A stretch of DNA of 64,000 bases from Candidatus Zixiibacteriota bacterium (GTDB lineage Bacteria > Zixibacteria > MSB-5A5 > GN15 > FEB-12): assembly GCA_029860345.1 (NCBI GenBank), contig JAOUBJ010000010.1, positions 62,001 through 126,000 on the forward strand, given 5' to 3'. Under the pieces are notes generated by a model that saw nothing but the letters and a program-made list of their open reading frames with translations, ran no database searches and was not told where the DNA came from. The translations under genes and the position numbers were made by a program. Shown piece after piece: positions 48,790-58,072 of the stretch. Every line of letters starts with the position of its first letter. The first letter of the stretch is position 1.

Positions 48790-50112
48790 ATGAAAAGCGT
48801 TCTTGTGTTCGCATCGCTGCTCGCTGTTGTGGCTGGTACTGTTGCGGCCGAAGCGCCCTTGTTCGAGTGGGCCACCGCCTACGATGTCGGCAACGGACCG
48901 CACTCGGTGTGGGCGGCCGACTTTAACGGGGATAGTTTCGACGACGTGGTCATCGCCGTTGATCTCGATGCAGCCATTTCTGTCTTTCTCAATCTTGGGG
49001 ATGGATCGTTTGATGAGCCCACCAGCTATCCGGTAGGTATCAATCCACTATCGGTCATGGCCGCCGATCTTGACGGTGACGACCATATCGATATAGCGGT
49101 GGCCAATGTCGATGACAACACCGTTTCGGTGCTCATAAACGACGGCTCCGGGAATTTCGGTGCGCAAATCAAGTATCCGGTACACAACAAACCACACGGT
49201 GTTTACGCCGCCGACTTAAACGGCGACAACGCGCTTGACCTGATGACGGCCAATGCTTATTCGGATGACGTAACGCTTTTGTTCAACGACGGTGACGGCA
49301 CCTACTCAGGCCGCGTAGATTACCAGATGGGTCTCCGCCCAATCGTAGTAGTGGCGGTGGACCTGGACGGCGACGACGATCTCGACCTGGTCGATGTAAA
49401 TCAAAGTAGTTTCAGTATTGGCATTCGTCTCAACGAAGGCAACGGAGTTTTCACGCCGCAGTTTTTCTATTCGGTAGGCGAATCGCCGCACTGGTTGGTG
49501 GCTGTCGACATCGACGATGACGGTGACATCGATATCGCCACGGCCAACCAGGGCGGAGCCAGTATTACGGTTTTGAAAAACCACGGCAACGGTAGTTTCG
49601 GCAACCGGGTCGATTACCCAGCCGGGTCCGGTCCGCGAGGTATCTGTAGTGGCGATGTCGACAACGATGGCGATATCGATCTGGCCGCGGCCAATTTCTA
49701 CACGAACGACGTATCGCTGTATCTCAACAACGGCAGCGGCTCGTTTGCGACTGAGATTCGGTTGCCCGTCGGGTCCGGCTCAATATCGGTGTTTTCTGCC
49801 GATATCGATGCTGATGACGATATGGATTTGCTGACGGCCAATTTTAACGGGGGCAATTTCAGCTTGCTGAAAAACCTAACCGTCTGTTGTAAAGGTCCCA
49901 TTCGCGGTGATGTGAATTACAACGACGGTCCGGTCATCGACATCTCAGATTTGGTCCACCTGTTCGAATGGATGTTCTTTGGGGGACTTACTCCCATGTG
50001 CATGGCCGAAGCAGATATTGACGGTAGCGGTCTGCCGGTTGACATCGCCGACCTGGTTTATCTGGTCGACTTTATGTTCAGCGGAGGGCCCCAACCGGCC
50101 CCGTGTCCTTAG
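48790..50112 (+). CDS. seven-bladed FG-GAP propeller with dockerin-like module
   Basis: A 440-residue secreted protein. Signal peptide about 1-20 (ending TVAAE). Seven repeats of the ADFNGDSFDD/ADLDGDDHIDIAVAN type can be counted, each with a DxDxDxxxD calcium loop, enough for a single closed seven-bladed beta-propeller of the integrin-alpha/VCBS type. A CC pair then leads to the dockerin-like module (ISDLVHLFEWMFFGG and VDIADLVYLVDFMFSGG). Expected role: calcium-dependent extracellular binding; ligand unknown. Its stop codon overlaps that of the convergent PQQ-repeat gene by 4 bp. It shares its signal-peptide type and propeller size with the 25387-28398 protein but not its C-terminal domain. 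Confidence 0.87.
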   Translation: MKSVLVFASLLAVVAGTVAAEAPLFEWATAYDVGNGPHSVWAADFNGDSFDDVVIAVDLDAAISVFLNLGDGSFDEPTSYPVGINPLSVMAADLDGDDHIDIAVANVDDNTVSVLINDGSGNFGAQIKYPVHNKPHGVYAADLNGDNALDLMTANAYSDDVTLLFNDGDGTYSGRVDYQMGLRPIVVVAVDLDGDDDLDLVDVNQSSFSIGIRLNEGNGVFTPQFFYSVGESPHWLVAVDIDDDGDIDIATANQGGASITVLKNHGNGSFGNRVDYPAGSGPRGICSGDVDNDGDIDLAAANFYTNDVSLYLNNGSGSFATEIRLPVGSGSISVFSADIDADDDMDLLTANFNGGNFSLLKNLTVCCKGPIRGDVNYNDGPVIDISDLVHLFEWMFFGGLTPMCMAEADIDGSGLPVDIADLVYLVDFMFSGGPQPAPCP

Positions 50113-51887
50113 TTACAAACCGGCGGCGGGCCACCTGTAAACATAAAGTCAACCAAGTACACTAAATCCGAAATGTCGAGCGCGCCCGAGGCATCAATGT
50201 CGGCCGCATTGAAAATCGGTGGTGGCGGTCCGCCGGTGAACATGAAGTCTACCAGGTAGACCAGGTCAGAGATATCGGGACCGGCTCCATCACCGCTGAT
50301 GTCGCCACAAATATACGGCAGGGCGGTGGTCGACTCGAAAGCCCCGAAGGCGGTGTCGTTCGGCAGATTCTCATCAGCGGCAAGCAGTGTGAACACGGTC
50401 GCCGTGTAGGCAGTGCCGCTATCCGGCCCGACAGTCCAGGGACCAAACGTAATGGACTTGGTGGTGCTACCCGGAGCGTTGGGAACACTCACCGTGTCGG
50501 TATAGACCGGGGAGCCATCTTCTTCGATTATAAAGACGGCCTCAAGCGCCTGATTGGTCATGCGGTAGTTGCGAACCGTTGCGGTGGGTGAAACACTCGA
50601 ATTGACTTCCACTTCCGGTATGACATCAACCGAAATAGCGCCCATGTCCGGCGATCCGTTACCCAGCGCATACAGCTTACCGTCGTCGGAACCAACGTAT
50701 ATGTATCCGTCCCCGCCGATAGTAACCGAAGATGCGATACCGCCGCCGGTGGGATAGCTCCACTTCACGGAACCATCTTCCGGACGTAGCGCGTACAAGT
50801 TACCGTCGCGCGAGCCGATATAGATTGTGCCGTCGGCATCGACGGTTGGTGAGGCATCCACCTTACCGCCGGTCTTGTATTTCCATTTCTCGACGGCATG
50901 GGTGCCCATATCGACAAGGGCGTAGACGCAACTGTCGTAAGAGCCCATGTAAATCGTCCCATCGAAACCTATAGCCGGTGATGATTCGCATCCACCCATG
51001 GGGTAGGACCATTTGCGATTGCCGTCGGCGGTTATGGCGAAGAAATTGGTGTCGGCCTCAAACGGTTCCTGGCCCATGCCGGCGGCGCCATATCCATCGG
51101 TGCCGATATAAACCGTGCCGTCGTCACCGATAGCGGGCGAGCAGTCGATCAAGTGACCGTCATAGAAAGTTCCAAGCGGATGTTGCCAGACAATACTGCC
51201 GAAAGGAATGGAGTCCCGGAAGACTGTAATATTGTGGTCTTTGGACCCGAAAACCGCCAGTCCGTCATCCCGAAGCGCCGGTGAAGAAAACACACACCAA
51301 CCAAGCGGATACCACCAGAGTATATTGCCGTCAAGATCAATGCCGAAAGCTCGGAAACTAAGTGCTCCGATATAGATAACACCGTTATCGCCGATAACCG
51401 GAGAACCGTAAACCGGCCAATCACCCAGGTTGGTTTTCCATTTCAACTTGCCATAGGTGCCGGAATCTTCAACAGCATACAAGTGCGCATCGAGCGAACC
51501 AAAATACAGCGTGCCGTCATCTCCGACAGCCGGGGATGAGTGCACACCCGAGGTCTGTCCATCAGTGTTACCGGAATCGGTCTTGAACTGCCATTTGAGC
51601 GAACCGTCGGGGTTGAGAGCATACAAGCTCGAATCGCCGCCGCCGGTGTAGTATCCGCCGGCGCCGATGTAGAGAGTGCCGTTGTGTCCAATGGTCACTG
51701 ATCCGGTGACTGCATCCTGAGCCTGGAATGTCCAGTAGAGATCGGCCGTGGTCGGTCCGGTATAATCTGAGCGAGCCGTATGTTTGCGGTCATGACGAAA
51801 CATAGGCCAGGGGCTTTCGGCTGGTGACTGGGCCGGGATCAAGCCAACCGCTATCAGGATTAGTAGTAGAACGGTGATTCGCTGCAT
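50109..51887 (-). CDS. PQQ-like eight-bladed propeller with dockerin-like module
   Basis: A 592-residue secreted protein. Signal peptide about 1-23. The main part is a PQQ-like (quinoprotein-type) beta-propeller: eight blades of the form SSPAVGDDGTLYFGS/GSPVIGDNGVIYIGA with W-K/W-x motifs (LKWKTNLG, VKWSYPTG). No quinone-ligand or catalytic residues are recognisable, so a structural or binding role is more likely than dehydrogenase activity. A further Ig-like domain (about 405-510; VEVNSSVSPTATVRNYRM) precedes the dockerin-like module (GDISGDGAGPDISDLVYLVD and DIDASGALDISDLVYLVD). Both dockerin-like halves end in MFTGGPPP. Confidence 0.87.
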   Translation of the reverse strand: MQRITVLLLILIAVGLIPAQSPAESPWPMFRHDRKHTARSDYTGPTTADLYWTFQAQDAVTGSVTIGHNGTLYIGAGGYYTGGGDSSLYALNPDGSLKWQFKTDSGNTDGQTSGVHSSPAVGDDGTLYFGSLDAHLYAVEDSGTYGKLKWKTNLGDWPVYGSPVIGDNGVIYIGALSFRAFGIDLDGNILWWYPLGWCVFSSPALRDDGLAVFGSKDHNITVFRDSIPFGSIVWQHPLGTFYDGHLIDCSPAIGDDGTVYIGTDGYGAAGMGQEPFEADTNFFAITADGNRKWSYPMGGCESSPAIGFDGTIYMGSYDSCVYALVDMGTHAVEKWKYKTGGKVDASPTVDADGTIYIGSRDGNLYALRPEDGSVKWSYPTGGGIASSVTIGGDGYIYVGSDDGKLYALGNGSPDMGAISVDVIPEVEVNSSVSPTATVRNYRMTNQALEAVFIIEEDGSPVYTDTVSVPNAPGSTTKSITFGPWTVGPDSGTAYTATVFTLLAADENLPNDTAFGAFESTTALPYICGDISGDGAGPDISDLVYLVDFMFTGGPPPPIFNAADIDASGALDISDLVYLVDFMFTGGPPPVCN

Positions 51888-52347
51888 ATTTCACTCCGAT
51901 GAAAGTTTTTTGTCCTGCTATGCGTTCCTTCGCTCAAGAACCGTCAAAGTGGGTCGACAGTTCCATGGCACCGTGTACTTTATCAATCTATTTTATCTAC
52001 GAACCGAAACAGCTATTCGGTTGGCAGAATGTGAAGGAAACGCCATTGTCCGTCACGGCGTAGGGGGGCAACGAGTTACGGCAGACCCGCAATTGCCCCA
52101 TATCTGTGTGGGCAGACTATCTTTTACCTAAAGAACACCTGCGTCTTTGCCTGCACCCAGGTGCCGATTAGGGTCTCTATCTGCAGAGAACAGGCCATCG
52201 CCAGATTACCGAATTAGTGAAAAAAGTAACAAGAAAGCTTGCAGGTGTCAACACAGTGTACTAGATTAACCGTCGTTAACGAAAACAGACTTTGTCAGCC
52301 ACGTCTGTGTGACCGGCAGGTTTTGACCTGATTTGAGGAACTGACAG
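51888..52347. other. 460-bp spacer with candidate pckG promoter
   Basis: No gene recognised; open frames here lack protein-like composition. A promoter-like pair TTGCAG (52239-52244), 17-bp spacer, TAGATT (52262-52267) lies about 80 bp before the pckG start. No riboswitch-like structure was evident by eye. Confidence 0.5.
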
Positions 52348-54171
52348 ATGACTACATTAAGTAAGGCTCCCAGCCACACCAAACTGGCGCAGTGGGTCGA
52401 TGAATGGAAAGAGCTTTGTCAACCGGACGGAGTTTATTGGTGCAACGGATCCACTGAAGAATATGATGCCATGTTGAATCTTCTTGAGAAAGAAGGCCTG
52501 GCCACTAAACTGAATGAGAACAAACGCCCGAATTCATATCTGTTCCGTTCGGACCCATCTGATGTGGCACGCGTCGAGAAAAGCACCTACATCGCATCCC
52601 AAAATGAGAGCGATGCCGGACCAACCAACAACTGGATAGACCCATCGCAACTCAAGGATACCATGAGGTCTCTCTACCGGGGTTGCATGAAGGGCCGCAC
52701 CATGTATGTGATTCCCTTCTCGATGGGACCGGTGGGCTCGCCTATCGCCAAAGTCGGTATCGAGATTACCGATTCGGCCTACGTCGTCGCCAACATGCAC
52801 ACTATGACACGGGTGGGTGACGCGGTGATGGCGGCTCTCGGCGCCGACGGTGAATTCATTCCCACCGTGCACTCGGTCGGCAAACCGCTCGCCGAGGGTG
52901 AGTCCGACAACGGTGTCTGGCCTTGCGCTCCCCTGGACAAAAAGTACATTTCCCATTTCCCGGAAACCCGCGAGATTTGGTCCTACGGCTCCGGCTATGG
53001 CGGTAACGCCCTGCTCGGCAAGAAATGTCTCGCTCTTCGTATTGCTTCGGTGCAGGCGCGCGATGAAGGCTGGCTGGCCGAACACATGCTGATTCTGAAA
53101 CTGACCAGTCCTGAAGGCAAGGTCCGTTATATTACCGGTGCTTTCCCGTCAGCCTGTGGGAAAACCAACCTGGCTATGCTCGTCCCGACTGTGCCCGGAT
53201 GGAAAGTCGAAACGGTCGGCGATGACATCGCTTGGATGAAATTCGGTGACGACGGTAGGCTGTACGCCATCAATCCGGAAGCCGGCTTCTTCGGCGTCGC
53301 GCCGCAGACTTCCATGAAATCGAACGAGTCCGCCATGCGCTCGGTCGAAAAAGATACTATCTTCACCAACGTCGGGTTGACCGAGGACAAGGACATCTGG
53401 TGGGAAGGGATCGGCTATCCGGCTCCCGGTAAACTGATCGACTGGCATGGTAACGAGTGGGAGGAGGGCAAAGCCGAAGCTCCAGCAGCCCATCCCAATT
53501 CCCGATTCACGGCCAAAGCGGCTAACTGCCCGGTCATCGCGCCCGAATGGGAAGATCCCAAGGGTGTGCCGATTTCTGCGTTCTTGTTCGGCGGTCGTCG
53601 CCCCGGCACGGTGCCGTTGGTCCACCAGGCGTTCGACTGGAACCACGGTGTCTTCATCGGCTCGATCATGGGTTCCGAAGTCACCGCCGCCGCGCTCGAT
53701 CTGAAGGCCGGCACGGTGCGTCGTGATCCGTTCGCCATGCTGCCCTTCTGTGGCTACCACATGGGTGACTACTTTGCGCACTGGATCAAGATGGGCGCCA
53801 AGGCCGACCCTGACAATCTGCCGAAAGTATTTTACGTCAACTGGTTCAGAAAATCGGCCGACGGTAGTTGGCTATGGCCCGGCTACGGTGAGAACTCGCG
53901 CGTGTTGAAGTGGGTCTTTGAGCGTTGCGAAGGAACCGGTAACGCCGTCGAGACTCCACTTGGTTACATGCCGACCGCGGGCGACATTGATTGCACCGGT
54001 CTGGAGAGCGAAGTCTCTGAATCGGCTATGGAAGAACTTCTGACCGTCGACCGTGAAGGCTGGCTGAAAGAAGTCGAGATGATCAAAGAGCACTTCGCCA
54101 GATTCGGAGACAGACTGCCGACCGAACTGGCCGATCAACTCAAAGGTCTCGAAGATCGTCTGAAGAAGTAG
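52348..54171 (+). CDS. pckG: phosphoenolpyruvate carboxykinase (GTP)
   Basis: A 607-residue cytoplasmic enzyme that interconverts oxaloacetate plus GTP with phosphoenolpyruvate, GDP and CO2 (gluconeogenesis or anaplerosis). The GTP-class signature is clear: [16 protein letters not shown] with the hyper-reactive C270 and the P-loop lysine K272, the metal/substrate blocks [13 protein letters not shown] and [16 protein letters not shown], and [20 protein letters not shown]. The length is normal for the class. The ATG is preceded by GAGGAACTG. It is a single-gene unit with its own strong terminator. The ATP-type enzyme is excluded by these motifs. Confidence 0.97.
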   Translation: MTTLSKAPSHTKLAQWVDEWKELCQPDGVYWCNGSTEEYDAMLNLLEKEGLATKLNENKRPNSYLFRSDPSDVARVEKSTYIASQNESDAGPTNNWIDPSQLKDTMRSLYRGCMKGRTMYVIPFSMGPVGSPIAKVGIEITDSAYVVANMHTMTRVGDAVMAALGADGEFIPTVHSVGKPLAEGESDNGVWPCAPLDKKYISHFPETREIWSYGSGYGGNALLGKKCLALRIASVQARDEGWLAEHMLILKLTSPEGKVRYITGAFPSACGKTNLAMLVPTVPGWKVETVGDDIAWMKFGDDGRLYAINPEAGFFGVAPQTSMKSNESAMRSVEKDTIFTNVGLTEDKDIWWEGIGYPAPGKLIDWHGNEWEEGKAEAPAAHPNSRFTAKAANCPVIAPEWEDPKGVPISAFLFGGRRPGTVPLVHQAFDWNHGVFIGSIMGSEVTAAALDLKAGTVRRDPFAMLPFCGYHMGDYFAHWIKMGAKADPDNLPKVFYVNWFRKSADGSWLWPGYGENSRVLKWVFERCEGTGNAVETPLGYMPTAGDIDCTGLESEVSESAMEELLTVDREGWLKEVEMIKEHFARFGDRLPTELADQLKGLEDRLKK

Positions 54172-54193
54172 CCACATTCATACTGTGTACTGT

Positions 54194-54230
54194 GCGCGGC
54201 GTATGTCCTCATGCGCCGCGCTTTTACTTT
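54194..54230 (+). terminator. intrinsic terminator of pckG
   Basis: GCGCGGCGTATG pairs with CATGCGCCGCGC (one T-G wobble) around a TCCT loop, followed by TTTTACTTT. Confidence 0.93.
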
Positions 54231-54231
54231 G

Positions 54232-54700
54232 TCACGTGGGTTCGTCTTCGCCTGCGCGGCGCGGCGTGGACCCGCCTTTTTTTATGTCCACGTCACTCTG
54301 ATCGCCCTAACCCGTCACCCCGAGCGCAGACGAGGGTCGCCCAATTGTCAGCCGCCCTACATGTCAGTCATTCCGGGCTTTGACCCGGAATCCATCTCCA
54401 GTATTGGTAGAATGGATTCCCGCCCTCGCGGGAATGACAAAGGGAGGCGCGGCGTAAGCTGTGCCAATGGGTTGGTGGTCGAGTCTTCAGACTCGGCCAC
54501 GATACCCGACGCGATCTGAAGATCACGCTGGCACGAGTTCGTGGAGCATCCCTCGACTCCGCTCGGGATGACACGATCACGCTCGGGACGACATTAATAG
54601 CGCGCGAAGCCTGAAAATGTGATTCATCACCCTTCGACTGCGCTCAGGGTGACATTGTTGACGCGCGAAGCGCATGTGACCCATTTATGGGCGGCTTGAC
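54232..54700. repeat. intergenic repeat mosaic
   Basis: The largest mosaic: GTGGGTTCGTC..GCGTGGACCCGCC (54236-54277), GTCACCCCGAGCGCAGACG (54315-54333), GTCATTCCGGG..CCCGGAATCC (54368-54392), GATTCCCGCC..GCGGGAATGACA (54413-54438), CGACTCCGCTCGGGATGAC (about 54553), CCCTTCGACTGCGCTCAGGG (54631-54650), GCGCGAAGCGC and ACCCATTTATGGG near 54664-54690. No gene. Confidence 0.88.
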
Positions 54701-54704
54701 CGGG

Positions 54705-55922
54705 CTATCCCTCCGACGGAGACTGGGAGACTACCGGCAAGTCGAGTTCGAGTTCTTTGTCTTTGCGGAAACCGAGAACGTAGTCGGCCTGCATCAAAGT
54801 ATGTATCTCGCGTGTACCTTCGTAGATCGAGGCGCCTTTGGAGTTGCGGTAGAATCGTTCGACCGGGTATTCATCGGAGAAGCCATAAGCACCATGCACC
54901 TGCACGGCATTGGCGGCAGAAGCTTCGGCTTCACGGCAGGCGATCCATTTGGCCATCGAGGTTGCTTTGGTTGAACGTCTGCCCTGGTTTTTCAGCCAGC
55001 CTGCTTTCATCCAGAGATATGTGGAGTACTCATAGCCCGCTTCCATGTTGGCGATCATCTGCTTGACCAACTGGTGCTCTTCGATATTGACCTCAAACGT
55101 CTTGCGCTCTTTGGAATACTTGACACAAGCGTCGCGGCAAGATTTGATCAACCCGCACGACCCGGCGGCCACGGTGTATCGCCCCTGATCGAGACAGAAC
55201 ATGGCAATCTTAAAGCCTGAACCCTCTTTGTGGACAAGGTTGGCTGCCGGTACTTTGACGTCCTGCATCGAGATGAATCCGGTGTTGCCTGCACGCACGC
55301 CAAGCTTGCCGTGCAACGACCCGGTGGTTACACCAGCCCATTCGCGTTCGACGATAAAGCAGGAGATACCTGAGTGGTCGCGCCTCTTTTTCTTTTCAGG
55401 ATCGGTCCAGGCGAAGATCAAAAAATAATCGGCCACGGCAGCCAGAGAGATCCACATTTTCTCGCCATTGAGAATATAATCGTCGCCGTCTTTTACCGCG
55501 GTAGTCTGTAACCCGACAACGTCGGAACCGGCGGCCGGTTCGGTGAGTCCGAAGGTGGTGATCTTTTCACCTTTTGCGGCGGGGATCAGGTACTTTTGTT
55601 TCAACTCTTCTGAGGCCCAGGTCAAGACCGGCAGCGAGAACAACCCGATATGCACCGACAGCACCACCCGCGCCGCCGTGTCGGCATACTCCATTTCCTC
55701 GGAAGCCAAACCCAGCGAAATGTAGTCCATGCCCAGTCCGCCGTACTGTTCCGGGATGCAAAAGCCAAGCAGGTTGGCCTCAGCCATAGCGGGCAACAGT
55801 TGCGGTATAGGTTCCTGTTTGCGGTCGTATTCGACGATATTTGGTGCGACTACTTTTTGGGCAACTTCACGGGCCATGTCACGCACCGCGATTTGATCAT
55901 CGGTCAGGGAGAAATCTATCAT
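54705..55922 (-). CDS. acyl-CoA dehydrogenase
   Basis: A 405-residue flavoenzyme of the acyl-CoA dehydrogenase family, oxidising acyl-CoA to 2-enoyl-CoA and passing electrons to ETF. Motifs: PEQYGGLGMDYI, FGLTEPAAGSDVVGLQTTA (FAD/substrate binding), KMWISLAAVADYFLIFA, and the catalytic-base segment ASIYEGTREIH with E368, the position used by short- and medium-chain enzymes. The C-terminal helices AVQVHGAYGFSDEYPVERFY are standard. Chain-length preference cannot be read. It stands alone, without ETF or thiolase genes nearby. A weak ribosome-binding site precedes the ATG. Confidence 0.92.
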   Translation of the reverse strand: MIDFSLTDDQIAVRDMAREVAQKVVAPNIVEYDRKQEPIPQLLPAMAEANLLGFCIPEQYGGLGMDYISLGLASEEMEYADTAARVVLSVHIGLFSLPVLTWASEELKQKYLIPAAKGEKITTFGLTEPAAGSDVVGLQTTAVKDGDDYILNGEKMWISLAAVADYFLIFAWTDPEKKKRRDHSGISCFIVEREWAGVTTGSLHGKLGVRAGNTGFISMQDVKVPAANLVHKEGSGFKIAMFCLDQGRYTVAAGSCGLIKSCRDACVKYSKERKTFEVNIEEHQLVKQMIANMEAGYEYSTYLWMKAGWLKNQGRRSTKATSMAKWIACREAEASAANAVQVHGAYGFSDEYPVERFYRNSKGASIYEGTREIHTLMQADYVLGFRKDKELELDLPVVSQSPSEG

Positions 55923-56182
55923 TGATGGAGCCTTCCATAGCTTGGGTCGTTCATATCTCGGCCATATATAGTCAATGGAGTAGGTGTTGTCAAACGGTGT
56001 GAGGTTTTCGAGAGGGTGTTTAGGTGAATGTCGCTACCGGGACTGTCGAGCTCCTAACGACGCCAATGGCTATGGTTGCTCACAATCTCAAGAGAAGCGG
56101 CACGTTCAGAGTGCCGACAGGTCCGGGGTTCCGATCTGACGGAACCTACCGGTTTCTGTGTGGAGGAATCTGCGTCGTACGG

Positions 56183-56623
56183 TCAGGGCCGGCCGGCGTG
56201 GGATTTTTTCTGCGGTCGATGATTCTTCGGTTGCGGCGGGTCTTTCGATGGCTCGGCGCCGTTGCCGCCGATTTGCAGCATGTCCGATATCTTTTTCTGA
56301 TCACAGCCGACAAGCAACAACCTACCCGCTTTGACAATCGGTCGACGAAGCAGGGTGTGGTCGGAAGCTACCATTTTGATGATTTCACTCCGAGCGGGCT
56401 GTTTACCGTCCAGCTTGAGCTCCTGATAACTTGGCGCCGAAGTGTTGAGGAAGTGATCTACTTTGAGATGACCAAAAAGCACGGTCAGTTCACGTTCCGA
56501 CAGTGGGTTCTTGGACAAGTCACGAATCTGGAGAATGACTCCTGCATCCTCCATGAACTTTCTGGTTGCAGCACACTTCTCATCCTCTCCATAACTCAAA
56601 TACAGCGCTCTCTTGGGAGCCAT
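56183..56623 (-). CDS. Spx/ArsC-like thioredoxin-fold protein
   Basis: A 146-residue protein of the ArsC/Spx/YffB superfamily. The N-terminal redox site reads EDEKC17AATRKF: one cysteine with threonine at the second position, so not the CxxC of Spx but compatible with ArsC-like single-cysteine chemistry. Further family blocks: LNTSAPSYQELKLDG, LLRRPIVKAGRLLLVGCDQ. The C-terminal 25 residues are a basic, proline-rich tail (PPQPKNHRPQKKSHAG) not found in typical members. AGGAGG lies directly ahead of the ATG. Upstream on the same strand is TTGACA (56813-56818) abutting the palindrome AACAATTGTT. Whether it is a reductase or an RNA polymerase-binding regulator is open. Confidence 0.78.
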   Translation of the reverse strand: MAPKRALYLSYGEDEKCAATRKFMEDAGVILQIRDLSKNPLSERELTVLFGHLKVDHFLNTSAPSYQELKLDGKQPARSEIIKMVASDHTLLRRPIVKAGRLLLVGCDQKKISDMLQIGGNGAEPSKDPPQPKNHRPQKKSHAGRP

Positions 56624-57171
56624 GATACCTCCTGAAAACTGTTTCCGTCGGGCTGCATTTGCAGCGCCGAACCTCTAAAGTGAAACCCCTGTTCGCGCCG
56701 GCCTTCTTAGTTACCGATACCCCTCGGTAGCCAGCGTGAATTTTCCAATTGTGAGCAACCGGTTAAGGTCCCACGATCTTGGGAACCTATAAAAACACGT
56801 TTCTTCGATCCTTGTCAACAACAATTGTTACTTTTTGTTTCAATGGAATATACATCCCGGTTGCGGACCGTCCTTTGACCTTAGTCAAGCCGGTTCACCA
56901 TGTCTGCGAATAATCAACTCAGCGTTCTGTCCGATAGGTTTTGTTTGCGGACGAAGCGCACTATCAAAAAAGGTGTCACCCCATTTGGAGACTTGTCTGT
57001 GTGTTTGAACCTTTCTACCAATATCGGAAAACTTTCAGACGGCTTTAGTCAATGGCGTGCCCATCTATTGAACGTATCAACCAGCGCTTTTGTTTCAAAG
57101 TTTCTAAGAGTAGTTTCGAGCAATCGGATACCATACCGGTCTTGGGTATTAAATGGGTACTCGGCCGGCTA
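56624..57171. other. 548-bp spacer with palindrome at a putative -35
   Basis: No gene recognised. On the minus strand TTGACA (56813-56818) lies next to the perfect 10-bp palindrome AACAATTGTT (56820-56829); a -10 could be TTTATA or similar about 17-19 bp further on. An imperfect inverted repeat AGGTCCCA/TGGGAACCT is at about 56766-56787. The rest is without visible features. Confidence 0.45.
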
Positions 57172-57798
57172 TTACAATCGTACTGCTATACTGACACCGT
57201 CTCGCAAGGGAAGGATAGTAGTAAAGAACCGACTATCATTGTACAATACTCGCGTAAACTCCTGTATCGCTTTGGTGGTTACATCGGGTTTCTTATCCAA
57301 CACTCTCCCCGACCAAATCAGATTGTCGGTGATAAACAAACCATTCTTTTTCAGTCTTGTTGCCACCGCATCGATCACCTTCGGATATCCGTCTTTGTTG
57401 ATGTCGTTGAAAATAATATCGAACGGTCCATCGTTCTTCTTGAGAATCCCGAGGGCGTCTCCGACGCGAAACTCAAACTGACTCTGGAGTGCGGCTTTCT
57501 TAAAATAGTTGAAGGCCAGGCGCTTGTTACGTTTGTCCGAATCGACCATCAAGACACTGCCGCGCGATCGTATGGCCATCGAAAACCAATAAGCTGAGTA
57601 GCCGAAGCCGGAACCAAGTTCACAAATCTTTCGCGCCTTGGTTGCGAGAGTCAATTGATAAAGCAATCGCCCCACCAGAGGGCCGACTATTGGGAATTTG
57701 TGTTCGGACGCATACTCTTCCATCTCACGAAGTACCGGCGGGCGCTCCGGTGTTACCGTCTCGAGATACTGATGTATCTTGTCAAACATGCTGGTCAT
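57172..57798 (-). CDS. class I SAM-dependent O-methyltransferase
   Basis: 208 residues from ATG 57798 (GGAG 4 nt upstream); a longer frame to 57897 is not supported. It matches the O-methyltransferase family 3 (catechol/caffeoyl-CoA OMT-like): motif I ICELGSGFGYSAYWF, the acidic VLMVDSDKRN, FRVGDALGILKKNDGPFDII and FNDINKDGYPKVIDA with LIWSGRVLDK. Family members methylate hydroxyl groups of catechols or related small molecules with divalent metal. The substrate is unknown. It is divergent from the transglutaminase lipoprotein gene (275-bp spacer). Confidence 0.87.
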   Translation of the reverse strand: MTSMFDKIHQYLETVTPERPPVLREMEEYASEHKFPIVGPLVGRLLYQLTLATKARKICELGSGFGYSAYWFSMAIRSRGSVLMVDSDKRNKRLAFNYFKKAALQSQFEFRVGDALGILKKNDGPFDIIFNDINKDGYPKVIDAVATRLKKNGLFITDNLIWSGRVLDKKPDVTTKAIQEFTRVLYNDSRFFTTILPLRDGVSIAVRL

Positions 57799-58072
57799 AT
57801 TTCTCCAAAGTTCTAATCTCACTGTGGACCGGACATGGCCGGTAACACCTTTGCCTGAACTACGAACGAATCTGCGTTTCGTATTTAGGCCTCTCAAAGG
57901 ATCGCCGGAGAATGCACCTGTTGTATGGAACTTCCCGATCGGCCGGTCAAGGTACGACCTGAATATATACGCCTTTCTCGATCCCGCAACCGATTTTCTG
58001 TGCGGTTAACGAATTTCCTTCGCGGAACTTGATTTATTTCAGGGCCGATCATAGTTTGAAACAAAGAAACCT

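Noticed and set aside
56900-57481. Possible plus-strand gene in the spacer before the O-methyltransferase
   Set aside because: Most of it overlaps the methyltransferase antisense; the first part lacks a ribosome-binding site.
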